A DNA stretch of 64,000 nucleotides from contig JANVAS020000203.1 in NCBI GenBank assembly GCA_027563935.2, positions 8,928,001 through 8,992,000 on the forward strand. The letters run 5' to 3'. The notes beneath the pieces were generated by a model, which was not told the DNA's origin, did no database searches, and worked only from the letters and a program-made list of their open reading frames with translations. Below, piece after piece: positions 11,940-23,585 of the stretch. A program made the translations under genes and the position numbers. The DNA comes from Costus lasius. Lineage: Eukaryota; Streptophyta; Magnoliopsida; Zingiberales; Costaceae. Each line of letters opens with the position of its first letter. Position 1 is the stretch's first letter.

Positions 11940-13666
11940 CCTATGAGATACTTTTGGTCTATCTTTGTACTACTTGACATTGATACTCTTATATCATTCT
12001 GGCATTGTCATTATCTATATTTGTCTACATCTGTGATTATATACTTAGATGGTAATGTCCCTGGAGACAAATTGGATCTGTGCTCAAATAATTGTCTCCA
12101 GTCAATGTACCTGAGTGGATATGGGATAGCTCTGGTACTTGTGAGACTGGTTAGGCATGAGGTGCTAACGCAGACATATGAGTATATTAGTGGTGGATAT
12201 AATGGATCAACCCGCTGTGAGGCAATGACTTGGTGTCACAAGTTATCCTCACAAGTGATAGGAGATGCATTGATCCCTTGACTTGAGGTCATTGGTCATT
12301 CTATGTGGTTAGGGATATGCTTTGATACAACCTAACACCTCGCCGTAGTTGGGAGTAATAACGGTTGTCATTGAGCATGTCACGACCCATATAAGAAGGT
12401 CAATGGATAGACAAAGGATTTGCCCCTTCATAAGGGAAGCATGATATCCATGGAGCTCATCTATAGTTCTATGACTGATGTGTATGACCATACCCAGGTG
12501 AGAACCTGATTTAGTCATAATCAGGTGATTGGGTGAAAACAAATGGTGACACACTTGTACAATCGGATATTAGTTCGGCAAAGAGACTGTAATGTATCTA
12601 TACCTAGTCACGATGATAGGGATGTCGATGTCGATATCCATTCCAATGACCTGGGTAGTAGCGATGCACTGCTAGGTGCCACTCCCTACTTGTGGTGACC
12701 TTTGGTCAACACTGCCAGCGTTAGAGGAACCTACAGGGTCGCACACCATGATACTCGAGTTATCGTATTGATCGGGAATGGGCCTGATGAGATGGAAGAA
12801 TGTTATTGAAGTCAAACTCCATTTATGGTAGGTTGACCCAAAGTTGACCATGGTTGGCCACATTTGGATTAGGGTTGCATTGGATTGGACCCAAGTGCTT
12901 AACCAACCCATGTAATGAAGTTTGGGCTAGCTCATTACCCAATGAGGCCCAATAACAAGTTGTCATGAAAGAGGCAATAGGCTGAAAGGGTATAATGGGG
13001 AGAAATCTCCACCCCATTGGCGCCTAGGGGCATAATGGGGTGGAGTCGGCAAATTTGCTTCATTAAGGAAGTAATATGTGCCTAGCCCTTGTTCCTTTGT
13101 TGGTATGAATACCTTTAAGGCATGTCTTGGGCTGATATGGCACTTAGGCAATTATGGATAGGTTGAATGAGGTTTATGGTAAAGTCTTGGAGACTTGCCT
13201 CAAACCCCCTCATCTTAGCCACAAACTTGTCATGATCCTAGCCCTTGCCCAAACCGCCACTTGCCCAATTTATTGGACCGTAGCTGCCCCTCTCTTAGAG
13301 TTCAATTCCTTGGAGGCATGAGAACACTAAGGAGGGCAAGAGCAAGGGGTTTGGCACAACTTCCATCTTCCATCAAGAGGGCCGCAGGCTTCTTCTCTTC
13401 TTCCTCCTCCTTTGACATAAGACAAGCAAAGGCTTGGTGGTGTTCTCCCTTCCCCTTTCATCTTCTTCATTGGCGCTTGAACCTTGGAGGTGGTGTATGC
13501 ATTGAACAAGGAGAACAAAGGCTTGGATCTTCTTCCCGAGGCTAGCACCGGGCGTGGAAAAAGAGAGCTTGAGGCATCCGTGTATGTGAGACTGCGAATG
13601 GCACAGGCTTGGGCGCCTACCTCGACATCGGCCTCGTCTTGCTTTAAGGTATTTTCTATCTCATCG
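11940..13666 (+). repeat. Cop-G LTR, main part, cut by Gyp-E
   Basis: This continues the 15-bp start at 2857. The sequence has the character of an Angela/BARE-like LTR, including a GTTAGAGGAACC-CAGGGTCGCACAC block near 12720-12747. No TGGTATCAGAG primer site is seen before the Gyp-E border, so the LTR end or internal region is not reached here. Small ORFs (for example near 13261-13704) lack motifs and are not called genes. Whether this is a 5', 3' or solo LTR cannot be told. Confidence 0.6.
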
Positions 13667-14516
13667 TGTTGACTATCTCGCTTGACGATCTTTGATGGCA
13701 CCAAAATTCATAGTATATTTTGTGTCATTTCATGTGTCTTTTTGTGTCATAATTATGCTCATTTGCTTGTTTTTAAGCCTTAATTGTCAAATATTGCAGA
13801 ATCTACACCATTTCTTGTTTTTGATCATTTTCAGATTAAAAGTGCCATATTTTGATGGATTTTGGAAGATTTGAGCACACCAATGGATTCCAGACGTCGA
13901 AACGAAGCTACCCATCAAATTTCATGAAAAATCAGAACTATTTTGCAAACATACGGCACTACCGTCTTTTTGGGACAAAATCTCATGCTACCGTATTTTT
14001 GGAGGATTTTATACAGAAAGCTTCTGAATTCTGGGTAAAAATACGGCACTGTCGTTTTCAAAATAAGGTACCGTATTTTGTGCCTTGTTTCCCGATTTTT
14101 TCGCCCGAATCTTGCGGGGACCATAACTTTTGATCCAAAAGTCCAAATTGAAATATGAAAGTTGCTATGAACTCGTCATTAAGAGGAGAAGACACACAAA
14201 GTGAAAGCCCTAATGTTTATTAAGTAACCAGAGAGTAATTGAGGGATGCGTCTCTACAGTTTGGCCTCACACCGAGAGGCGTAGAGACCACCCCAGGTCG
14301 TGAAATTTAGACTGAAGCTTCGTCTGGAGTTGGAGAACATACACCAGAAGTGTCAAAGCGTTTGGAGTCTGATCGAGGGAGAAATCAATGAAACAGTGGG
14401 CACCGCCACTGTTCATTGAGTTTCAAAGCAATTACGGTGCTGTAATTTCGATTATAGCACTGTGTTCTGTAATTTCTTCCCTTTTTCTTAGATTTTTGAT
14501 CATCTAAACTATGGTG
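13667..14516 (+). repeat. Gyp-E LTR, left part
   Basis: This is the start of an LTR whose right part is at 31957-32819, the two being separated by Cop-C. I chose TGTTG at 13667 because it pairs with the CAACA terminus at 32819; TGATGGCACC at 13693 is the alternative start. The segment contains recurring TACGGCACT/TACCGTAT words at about 13952-14075. The last five bases, TGGTG, are the Cop-C target duplication. Confidence 0.6.
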
Positions 14517-16204
14517 TGAAGGTCCCCTAGACAAGGGGGGCGAAACCCTAATAGGAGGCGCAACAAAAACTTCTAGCGGAATCTAGGGTTTCTAATAGAT
14601 CGCATAGCATATAATATGATCAACTTTCAATGAGAAGCGATACTCACCATTGCCATCACTTGGATGGTGTCTTGGAGACAAAGGCGCAAGCGAACCTTCT
14701 CCTAAGTCTCGCACACAAGATGATCAATGCGCTTCTTCCTTGGTGCTCCTTGTGCTAGCAAGGTTCCAAGGTTGTCTTGCCGAATGGAAAGGAAAAGAGA
14801 GATCCTTGCTTGGTCGAATGTTTCCTCTTGTCGTCCACTCCTTCACCCACGAGAGTGCAAGAGACGAATGCTCAAGCGGCGTCAAGAGAGCAAGAGACGA
14901 GAATAGTATTCTCTTGGCGTGAACGTGAGATGTGGTCACGTTAAGAGATGTGCTATCTAAAAATAGCATCCCATTTCTTCACTTGCGACCATGTATCACC
15001 CCAATCGCCAATGCCTCTTATCACTTGAACCATGCGCTCAACCAATGAGCTGGTTCAAATCCATTTGGTTCAATAACCAAATAAACCAAGCAATCAGTCC
15101 AGACCATAATAAAACCTTAAGGCTCTTAATCTGACCGTCGATCTCTTGATGCTTCTGATCTGACCAATCCAGCATCCATTCTCTCGATCGAAGCTTACCG
15201 ATCTCAAGCCCTAATCAATCAAACATGATCAGACCAGATCTCACTCACAATCAGAGATTAAATCCCTTTAAACTGAACCCAAACAATTCAGTCCACACGA
15301 TCTGACTTAAGTAAGCCATATCATCAAATTGTGCGACCTTGAGGGTTTCCTTTAAATGTCGGTAACGATAACTCACGTTTATCACGATCAGTGAGGGGTA
15401 TCTAGCAACACATCACTATCTCCCGATATAAAGGAAATAGTCTTCCAAGACTACACCCAAACCATAGCACAAGTGTGAATCCACATCACTAGGCATATAT
15501 GTTTCCTTTGCCACTGGATGTTCTTATTGGACAAGCGTGTCAAGCTTGTAGCTCCAATATGATGAGCATGATTAGATCAGATGAACACAGTCACCTGGGT
15601 ATGGCCATACTCTTTTCTCAATCATCTCATCCAGGGGGCCCCTTTAGAACATCACACTCCTTAAACAAGGAGACGGCAATCCTATGTCTATCACTAGTGC
15701 CCTAACCTGACTCAAGCTCATTATCCAAGATAGTCTATAACCATTATGTTTCAAATGATATTGAACTACCTCAAAACAATGACAATCATCATTTAGAAAA
15801 CACAAGTGATCTCAAGTCAGAGGAAATGTGCCACTTGTCATATTCAAGGATTATTCACATTGTGACAAACAATTGAATATCCTAGTAGGGTCTGTCCAGT
15901 ACATCCAATGTACCCATGAGTCTACATCTTATTCCATGCTCGAAGCATCCTATAAGACTAGAACACATATTAGTCTTAACCATATCAAGGCTGTCTCATG
16001 TTCACCAAGACACATCGACTAAGGACTTAACTGCATGTCAGCCTAGCTGAACAGCATTGAGACATTATTCAGAAGAACATATATTACAGCAGACAATGTA
16101 GCTAACTGAATAATAACCATGCCTTTATAAACATAAACGTTTATTACACGATACTGTTACAATCCCAAGGCCTCAAACATTAGGCTTAAGGGCATACCCC
16201 AACA
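14517..16204 (-). repeat. Cop-C 3' LTR
   Basis: 1688 bp from TGAAGGTCCCC to CATACCCCAACA, preceded by TGGTG and followed by the reverse-complemented polypurine tract ATCTCCCACTTGCAC. Confidence 0.95.
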
Positions 16205-16224
16205 ATCTCCCACTTGCACTTAAT

Positions 16225-19200
16225 CTAATGGTTGAGAACTCTCAAACCCATATTATTACAGTGCTTCTCATGCTTCTGCTGCGCCAGAGGCTTGGTAAGC
16301 GGGTCTGCCAGATTGTCATCTGTATGAACCTTGCATATTTTGATCTCGCCACGATCTATGATCTCCCTGATCAAATGAAACCGTCTCTGTATGTGCTTGG
16401 ACTTCTGGTGCGACCGTGGTTCCTTTGCTTGTGCGATTGCTCCAGTGTTATCACAGAAGATAACCAAAGGATCTGCACTCGAAGGAACAACACCAAGTTC
16501 TCTCACGAACTTACGAATCCACACTGCCTCCTTGGATGCTTCCGAGGCTGCAACATACTCGGCTTCTGTTGTGGAATCAGCAACAGTTGACTGTTTGAAA
16601 CTCTTCCACACCACTGCTCCTCCATTCATGCTAAAAACATAGCCTGATTGCGATCGGAAATCATCCTGGTCTGACTGGAACGAAGCGTCAGTATATCCTT
16701 CTATACTGAGTTCTTCCTGACCACCATATATCAAGAACATATCTTTGGTCCTCCGCAGATATTTTAAGATGTTCTTGACTGCAATCCAGTGTGCCTGACC
16801 TGGATTACTTTGGAAACGACTGGTCACGCTTAACCCGTAAGCAACGTCTGGGCGAGTACACAACATCGCATACATAATGGATCCAATAGCCGAAGCATAA
16901 GGCGTATTGTCCATTTCATCTTTCTCAGTCTGTGTTTGTGGACACTGACTCTTCGAAAGACTCAGACCATGTCTGACTGGAAGATATCCTCGTTTAGAAT
17001 TCTCTAAATGAAATCTTTCCAGGACTTTATCGATGTAAGTACTCTGGCACAGCCCGAGAAGCCTCTTAGATCTATCCCTGTAGATCTTCACACCTAATAC
17101 ATAGGCTGCTTCTCCTAAATCTTTCATCTGGAAATATTTCCTTAACCATGCCTTCACAGCATGCATTTCAGGAATGTCATTTCCAATGATCAAGATATCA
17201 TCGACGTAGAGGACTAGGAAAGTAATCACGCTCCCACTAAACCTCTTATATACACACGGGTCATCCTCGTTCTTGATGAAACCAAATTCAGTGACTGATT
17301 CATCAAAACGAATATTCTAGCTTCTCGATGCTTGCTTGAGTCCATAAATGGACTTCTTTAACTTGCATATCTTATGACGATCTGATGGATTAGTGAAACC
17401 CTCAGGTTGTGTCATATACACATCCTCATCCAGATTTCCATTAAGGAAAGCTGTTTTCACATCCATCTGCCAAATCTCATAATCGTAATATGCAGCTATC
17501 GCGAAAAGAATCCGAATAGACTTGAACATAGCTACAGGTGAGAAAGTTTCATCATAATCTATCCCGTAGATTTGTTTGAAACCTTTCGCAACTAGCCTGC
17601 CTTTATAGGTAACCACGTTACCATCCATGTCAATCTTCTTCTTGAAGATCCACTTACAGCCTATAGGGATAACTCCCGGAGGCGGATCAACCAAATCCCA
17701 AACTTGGTTATCTGACATGGAGTCCATCTCGGCGCGCATAGCTTCAAGCCATCTCGCTGACTCCGGTCCACTGACCGCATCCGCATAAGTGAGGGGTTCA
17801 TCATTATCAATGATGTAGACTCCGTCATAGCGCTCAGGCTGTCGACGAATCCTTCCCGATCTTCGCGGTTCCCGTGATATCTGAGCCTCAGGTTGTTCAA
17901 TAACCTGATCTACTGGCTCAGGCTCATCCAACTGTGCTTGAGCACTTTGTCCTTCCTCTGGATTCTCATCCAGTTTTATTTCTCTCCCACTGGCCTCTTG
18001 CAGAAGAAACTCCTTCTCAAGAAAAATGGCCGTCCGAGCAACAAATACCTTGTTCTCTTTGGGATCGTAGAAATAATAACCCTTAGTTTCCTTAGGGTAA
18101 CCGACAAAGATACATTTGTCAGATCTGCTCTCTAGTTTCCCAGAGGCGAGCTTTTTGACATAAGCCTCGCAGCCCCAGATCCTGATAAATGTCAAGCTCG
18201 GCTGTTTCCCATACCATAACTCATATCGAGTTTTTGAAACGGCCTTGGATGGCACTCGGTTTAGTACCTTTGCAGCTGTCTCCAGTGCAAATCCCCAAAA
18301 GGAGTAAGGAAGAGTAGCCTGACTCATCATAGAACGAACCATATCAAGTAACGTTCTGTTTCTCCTCTCGGACACACCATTCCATTGCGGTGTTCCTGGC
18401 GGAGTGAGCTGTGAGATAATCCCACACTCCTTCAGATAGTCAGTAAACGTATGACTCAAGTATTCTCCACCTCGATCTGAGCGAAGTGCCTTGATATTTC
18501 AGCCTAGCTGATTCTGTACTTCATTCTTGAACTCTTTGAACTTGTCAAAAGATTCACTCTTATGTCTCATCAGATAGACATAGCCATACCTACTGAAATC
18601 ATCAGTAAAGGTAATGAAGTACTGATAGCCACCTCTGGCATGTTTACTAAATGGCCCACACACATCACTGTGTATAAGGTCAAGTAAACCTGAAGCCCTT
18701 TGACCTTTGTTAAGAAAAGGTGACTTCGTCATTTTGCCCATCAAACAAGCTTTGCATGTATCAATCTCCTTGTAAGAGAATGATCCCAGCAGTCCATGAT
18801 CATGCAACCGCTTAATGCGTTTCTCGTTAATATGGCCTAAACGACTATGCCATAGCAAGGTGCTGTCATCAGCATACTTGGCTTTCTTAATATCAACATT
18901 TTGTATAGAACGCTCCATGTCCAACATGAATAATCCATTGCTAATTGAACCAGTTGCATAAACAATATTATCATAAGATAAAACACACTTTGAAATATTG
19001 CATTCAAAGGAAAAACCCTTCCTGACAAGAGCAGGAATGGAGATAATATTTTTAGTAATACTGGGAACAAAATAACAACTGTTTAGTTCCAATACAAGTC
19101 CAGATGGTAAAGAAATGAAATAGTCTCCTACAGCAACAGCAGCAACCCGTGCCCCGTTTCCAACTCGTAGGTCCACCTCATGCTGTCCCACCTGCCTTCT

Positions 19201-20106
19201 TCTCTTGAGTTCCTGCACATTTGAACAAATGTGAACTCCACATGCAGTGTCCAACACCCATGATATAGAAGAAGAAAACATGACCTCAGTCACGAATATA
19301 CCTGAGCCAGAAGCGATGCTTCCCCTCTTATCTCCTTGGAGCGCTTTACAGTCCTTTTTCTAGTGACCCAGCTGGCCACAGTGGAAACACCTGTATTCCT
19401 TGGACCGCTTAACCTTCTGCTTCAGAGCCTTGCTGTAACTCTTGACAGGGGTCTTGCCCTTCTTCCCCTTCTTCTTGTTCCTTGAAGGAACCATTAAGAC
19501 AGAGGTCGAAGTCTTTCCCTTCAGAGTCTCCTCAGTAGTCAAGAGCATATTCAGCAGCTCTGCCGGAGTACAATCGATTTTGTTCATATTAAAGTTAATA
19601 ATGAACGCGTCGAATGAAGGCGGGAGAGACTGCAGAATAATATCCACAGCAAGCTCCTGGTTGATGGTATGCCCCAGTTTCTCTAGAGCCTCCTTGTGCC
19701 CAATCATCTTGAGCACGTGAGCTCCCACTGGGCTCCCTTCAGCCAGTTTGCTCTGAAAGAAAAGCTTTGTCAAATTGTAGCGCTCAGTCCTTGCCTGTGC
19801 AGCATACAGCATCTTGAGGTTCGCTATAATCTCTATAGCCGACATATCCTCATGCTGACGCTGCAGCGGTGGCGTCATAGACACTAACATCAGGCAAGCG
19901 ACATCAATGCTATCATTGACGTGCTTTTCATAGGCTTCCCGAACCGCCCTTGCGGCGTTCGGAGCGGGCTGAGGCGGTATCGCCGTCTCGAGGACATACA
20001 GTTTCCTCTCTGCCTTAAGAACGATCTTAAGGTGTCCGAACCAGTCAGAGAAGTTCGGCCCAGCAAACTTCTCCCTTTCCAGTAGGGATCACACATTGAA
20101 GTTCAT
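16225..20106 (-). pseudogene. gag-pol: Cop-C gag-pol polyprotein, four nonsense codons
   Basis: The frame of 1293 codons has the same domain order as Cop-B: Gag with one CCHC knuckle, protease (LDTACG), integrase, RT (YVDD) and RNase H. This is the only copia copy here with an ATG (20104-20106) at the expected Gag start. It reads five codons, then meets TGA at 20089-20091 where the other copies have CGA. Further stops are TAG at 19360-19362 (Trp, inside the zinc knuckle), TGA at 18499-18501 (Arg, in integrase) and TAG at 17317-17319 (Trp, in RT). No frameshift separates the pieces. All four changes are C-to-T or G-to-A transitions. It is dead as an autonomous element. Confidence 0.92.
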
Positions 20107-21639
20107 GGTGTTCGTTGCTGCAGGTATCTACAACAATGCAAGAACAGCAAGGTCAGTATCAATGTTAAGAATCAATCAGGACTTAAGAAAGATTCTTTTT
20201 CCCACTATTTTATCTGACTGAAAAATCCATTAAACAGTCTGAAAGAGTAGACACTCTTTTAGTGAGATGGGATCCGGATTTCATACTTGGTCTCCGCGTC
20301 CCGCTCAGGCGAGATAAGATGCACAGAGAGTACAAGCACTAATCTCCGGTAGGCAGTCCCTGCCGATCGCCAACCCGTGCGATTCCCCTTCATCTAGGCA
20401 ATCCAGCAGACTGTGCCAACTGAGTTGGTACAACACAGTCTCTGATCCCACAGATGGCTGCCTCCATGTGCTACCATATGCGCCACATATGTAGCCTACA
20501 TGGTCAAGCTGACCCGACCTACTCCCTGGACCACCATGTGCTATGCTGAGCAACGAGAAGGGATAAATCCCTACTCTGTAACACACAGATGTAATCCCAC
20601 ACCGTCTGAAGATAGATGGACGTGCCCACTGAGTGGGTACAACACGGCTCCAACGATAATCAGAACAGTGAGGTTTCGCGTCAGAAGGCTTACGAGCTTG
20701 ATATTTTAGCGTTGGATTTTAACGGTCTTTTTATCTTCTTCACTATCATGCAATTCCTATGGTGATAGCAGAAGATAAACTAATCATGCAATTCTAATAT
20801 TTAAACAATAAATAAAAGAAAGCATGAATCTTATGTGGTAAAAGCCCATAGCCCTAGTAAGACCTTAATTTAACTTAAGTCTTGACTTGCTTTTCTTCAT
20901 AGGGCTTTAAGCTGCTCATCTGGCCCAACCAGGGCCCAAGCGCCAATTGCAGCTCAGGTGCGCCCACCAGGGAAAATGCGCCTGTCCAGAGTCGAACCCT
21001 GGACCTCCCACCTGGTCTAGCCACTGCTGCATGCGCCTCTGCCAAGTGTGCTCTGTGCTCTTGTCTAATTAAATTACAAATTTAACTATCTAGACAAGAT
21101 TGACACGCAGGTCAATTACACATTATAAATTAATTAAACTGTGATTCGCAGATCACAAAAATAAAAATTAATTTATAATTAATTCCCAGGCACGTAGGCC
21201 CCAGCACAGCACACATTAAGAACGGGCAGCCCACATAAGAATAAATAGACAAACACATGGCATCAATCAACATGTGATCCACTCAAGAAAATTTAAATTT
21301 TGAAAACCCATAGGCATCAATTTTAATTTCCTTATTTGCCCTACAACCTTACAACGGTCCATTACTAGGGATCCACTCATCCATCCTAGTCAGATCCACT
21401 GCCCTTGCATGCACCAAGTCCTAACTGACTTGAGTCGACCATAAGGTCAACCATGCATACGCGAGGGCTGAACAACCACAATGAGGTCTGGCAAGCGGGT
21501 GTGACCCCGGGCCTAACTCATGTGTGTTCACTAGTTGTCTCAATCAGACATCGCTACACGCCTGTCTGCAGTCGACCTGTAGCCACCACGTGCTTGCGCA
21601 CAGGTGCTACCTGGTCAACCCATCAAGGCTGTCAGATGG
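20107..21639 (-). other. Cop-C leader, gag-proximal part
   Basis: Untranslated leader homologous to that of Cop-B, interrupted at 21639 by Gyp-D; the GATGG at 21635-21639 is the duplicated target. No ORF is conserved between copies. Confidence 0.75.
20989..21044 (-). promoter_or_regulatory. tRNA-like box A/box B module in the Cop-C leader
   Basis: The element strand carries TGGCAGAGGCG at 21044-21034 and GTTCGACTC at 20997-20989. Box B lies in a hairpin whose arms are CCAGG and TCTGG. The motif and spacing match Cop-A and Cop-B. Activity is not shown. Confidence 0.35.
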
Positions 21640-23423
21640 TGATGTGGGACCAAAGCAGGATCTTCGGAGGTCCACCCGGGTCCGAAAGAAGCCCTCTCGG
21701 TATGGCTATCCTAGCCATTAGATACGGCTTCCTTAGGACCCCCTTTTGTTGCTTATTTTGTCTTAGACTAGGGTGCATCATATGGTAGGTTAGATCCACC
21801 CACCAATTACACCATGTAGTTACATGCCTAGGATCCGCCACTTATGTATAGTAGGTTAGTGCATGAAATTAATGTAATAGTATAGGTCAACTCCATTCTT
21901 GGAATGCAAGTCAAAATCAGGTCAAGACAACTCCAAGAGATGCCATGGGCCATCAGCCCAACTCATGAAGAAATCAGCCCACCCCAATGGATCAACACCA
22001 CAAGCATCCCAAATTCCACCATCCTAGTTGGCAGCCATGTGGAGTTGCCTTCATCTCTAATCAAGTCAAGGAGCAGCCAGCTCAATGACCTATTTCAGCT
22101 CAACATGCGCCAGCCATCAAAGTCAAGGGGCAGCTTGAAACAATGCCCACTTCAGTCCATCATGCGCCAGCCCCCAAAGTCAAGGAGCAGCCTGCACTTT
22201 GCAACAACTTCAGTCCCTTCAAGTGCCAGCCGCCCATGCCAATTTGCAGCCTGCAATGTCAGCCATCAGCAGCCTCTTCAGTCCACTCTCATCTCAGATT
22301 TCGAGCTTACTAACCTGCTGAAGACTCCAAAGTTCAAACTCCAAACAACCGCCCATTTGGAAGAAGAGATCAGCCCATTGAGTTGTCTACATCATGCTTG
22401 CTTGTGTGACTTGTTTTGAGCTTAGGGAGATAACCGTTGGAGACTCCCCTATATGATGTAGTCCTCTTGTAAAGTGAAGTTCTTAGTGTTGAATGAAATT
22501 TCAAATTCTGAAGTGTGTCTTCAAATGGTGTGTGTCACCTAACCCCTCTCATCCCTCCAACCCTTGCCGAGAGCCCCCTTTCCATCCCCTCTTGCTCTTC
22601 CACCTTCTTCCACCATATGCGCTTGTCTTGAAGATGGGAGCTCACGCCACTTCCTCCCTCTAGCCTTGAAGAGCCTTCAATCAAGAGGAGGAGCTGGACA
22701 CATTCGAGACTCAAGAAGGTGCCATCAACTCCATGCCGAGAACAAGCCACCCCCACTTTAGCTAAGTCTTCTTCCCCTTTGGGTCATTGTTCTTTGTTAC
22801 TTGTTGTTGTGGTTCTTTGATACTTGTTGGACAGCCCCTTTGCACTCACGCTTGCTTTCTGCAGGAGGCGCAAGGCCATGGGATGACAAGCAAGCTATCC
22901 CCTCTTTTCTTCCCCTAAGCCTAGATAGTCTAAACTATGTTAACAAGGGAATTTGGAGTCTAGCCTCCCCCTTGATTGTCTTGTGTATTGGCCTCTTAAT
23001 ATTATTTTCAAAATTCACCCACGCATGTGTGGGATGCTGCAATGACATGTGTGTAAGCTCATAGGGCCCTACTTCGTGAGATTCCACCATTGGACCGGTG
23101 AAGAACGGGAAGGACACCCTTTCTATTCTCAAAGGGTGCAAGGTGAGTTCCTCCCTTAGAGTAGCTTTATTGCTTATGATAGAACCGCATGTTAGATCTA
23201 TTTGAGGCTATAGAACCGCATGTTTAAGTTTGTTCAAAGTTCCAACTTATCTAGAAGCACATGCTAGGTTGCTCTTGTTGATTAGTTTCGGTTTTCCCTA
23301 TTATCGACCAAAACAAGCTAATTTCGAACTACGATAGCTTAAGGGGTTTATTAAGCTATACTTAATTATCAAAATGTTTTCAAAACGCGTTGTTTGAATG
23401 TTGCATGCTTGGCCCCCCCATCA
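21640..23423 (+). repeat. Gyp-D 5' LTR
   Basis: 1784 bp, TGATGTGGG to CCCCCATCA. CCTATATGATG at about 22448 is a possible TATA element. The 171-codon ORF at 21904-22419 is repeated exactly in the 3' LTR, has no recognisable domain and is mostly built from the 57-bp repeats, so I do not call it a gene. The first 82 bp duplicate the end of the gag-pol frame. Confidence 0.95.
22063..22235 (+). repeat. Three degenerate 57-bp tandem repeats in the Gyp-D 5' LTR
   Basis: Units begin with AAGTCAAGG at 22063, 22120 and 22177, exactly 57 bp apart, and share CAACATGCGCCAGCC-like ends. 57 is a multiple of three, which explains the open frame across them. The same array is in the 3' LTR at about 28565-28737. 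Confidence 0.75.
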
Positions 23424-23426
23424 TCT

Positions 23427-23437
23427 TGGTATCAGAG
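23427..23437 (+). other. Gyp-D primer-binding site
   Basis: TGGTATCAGAG begins three bases after the 5' LTR end at 23423 and complements the 3' end of initiator Met tRNA. Confidence 0.92.
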
Positions 23438-23585
23438 CTTAGGCTCTTAGAGTAGGATTTTATAAGACCAAAACTTTATTTTCCTACTACTAAGGCGATT
23501 TTTGGACCTAGGTGTTTGAAAGAATTTGATTAACTATATTGTATCACCTTAGGGTCTATTTTCAAAAACTTTACTCACTTCGAAA

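Noticed and set aside
13261..13704. Overlapping ORFs of 94 and 125 codons as a host gene
   Set aside because: No recognisable motif, opposite strands overlap, and the position is within Cop-G LTR-like sequence.
21904..22419. 171-aa ORF as a host or accessory gene
   Set aside because: It lies wholly within the Gyp-D LTR, is duplicated exactly at 28406-28921, has no domain and is largely made of 57-bp repeats. Kept as a finding only.
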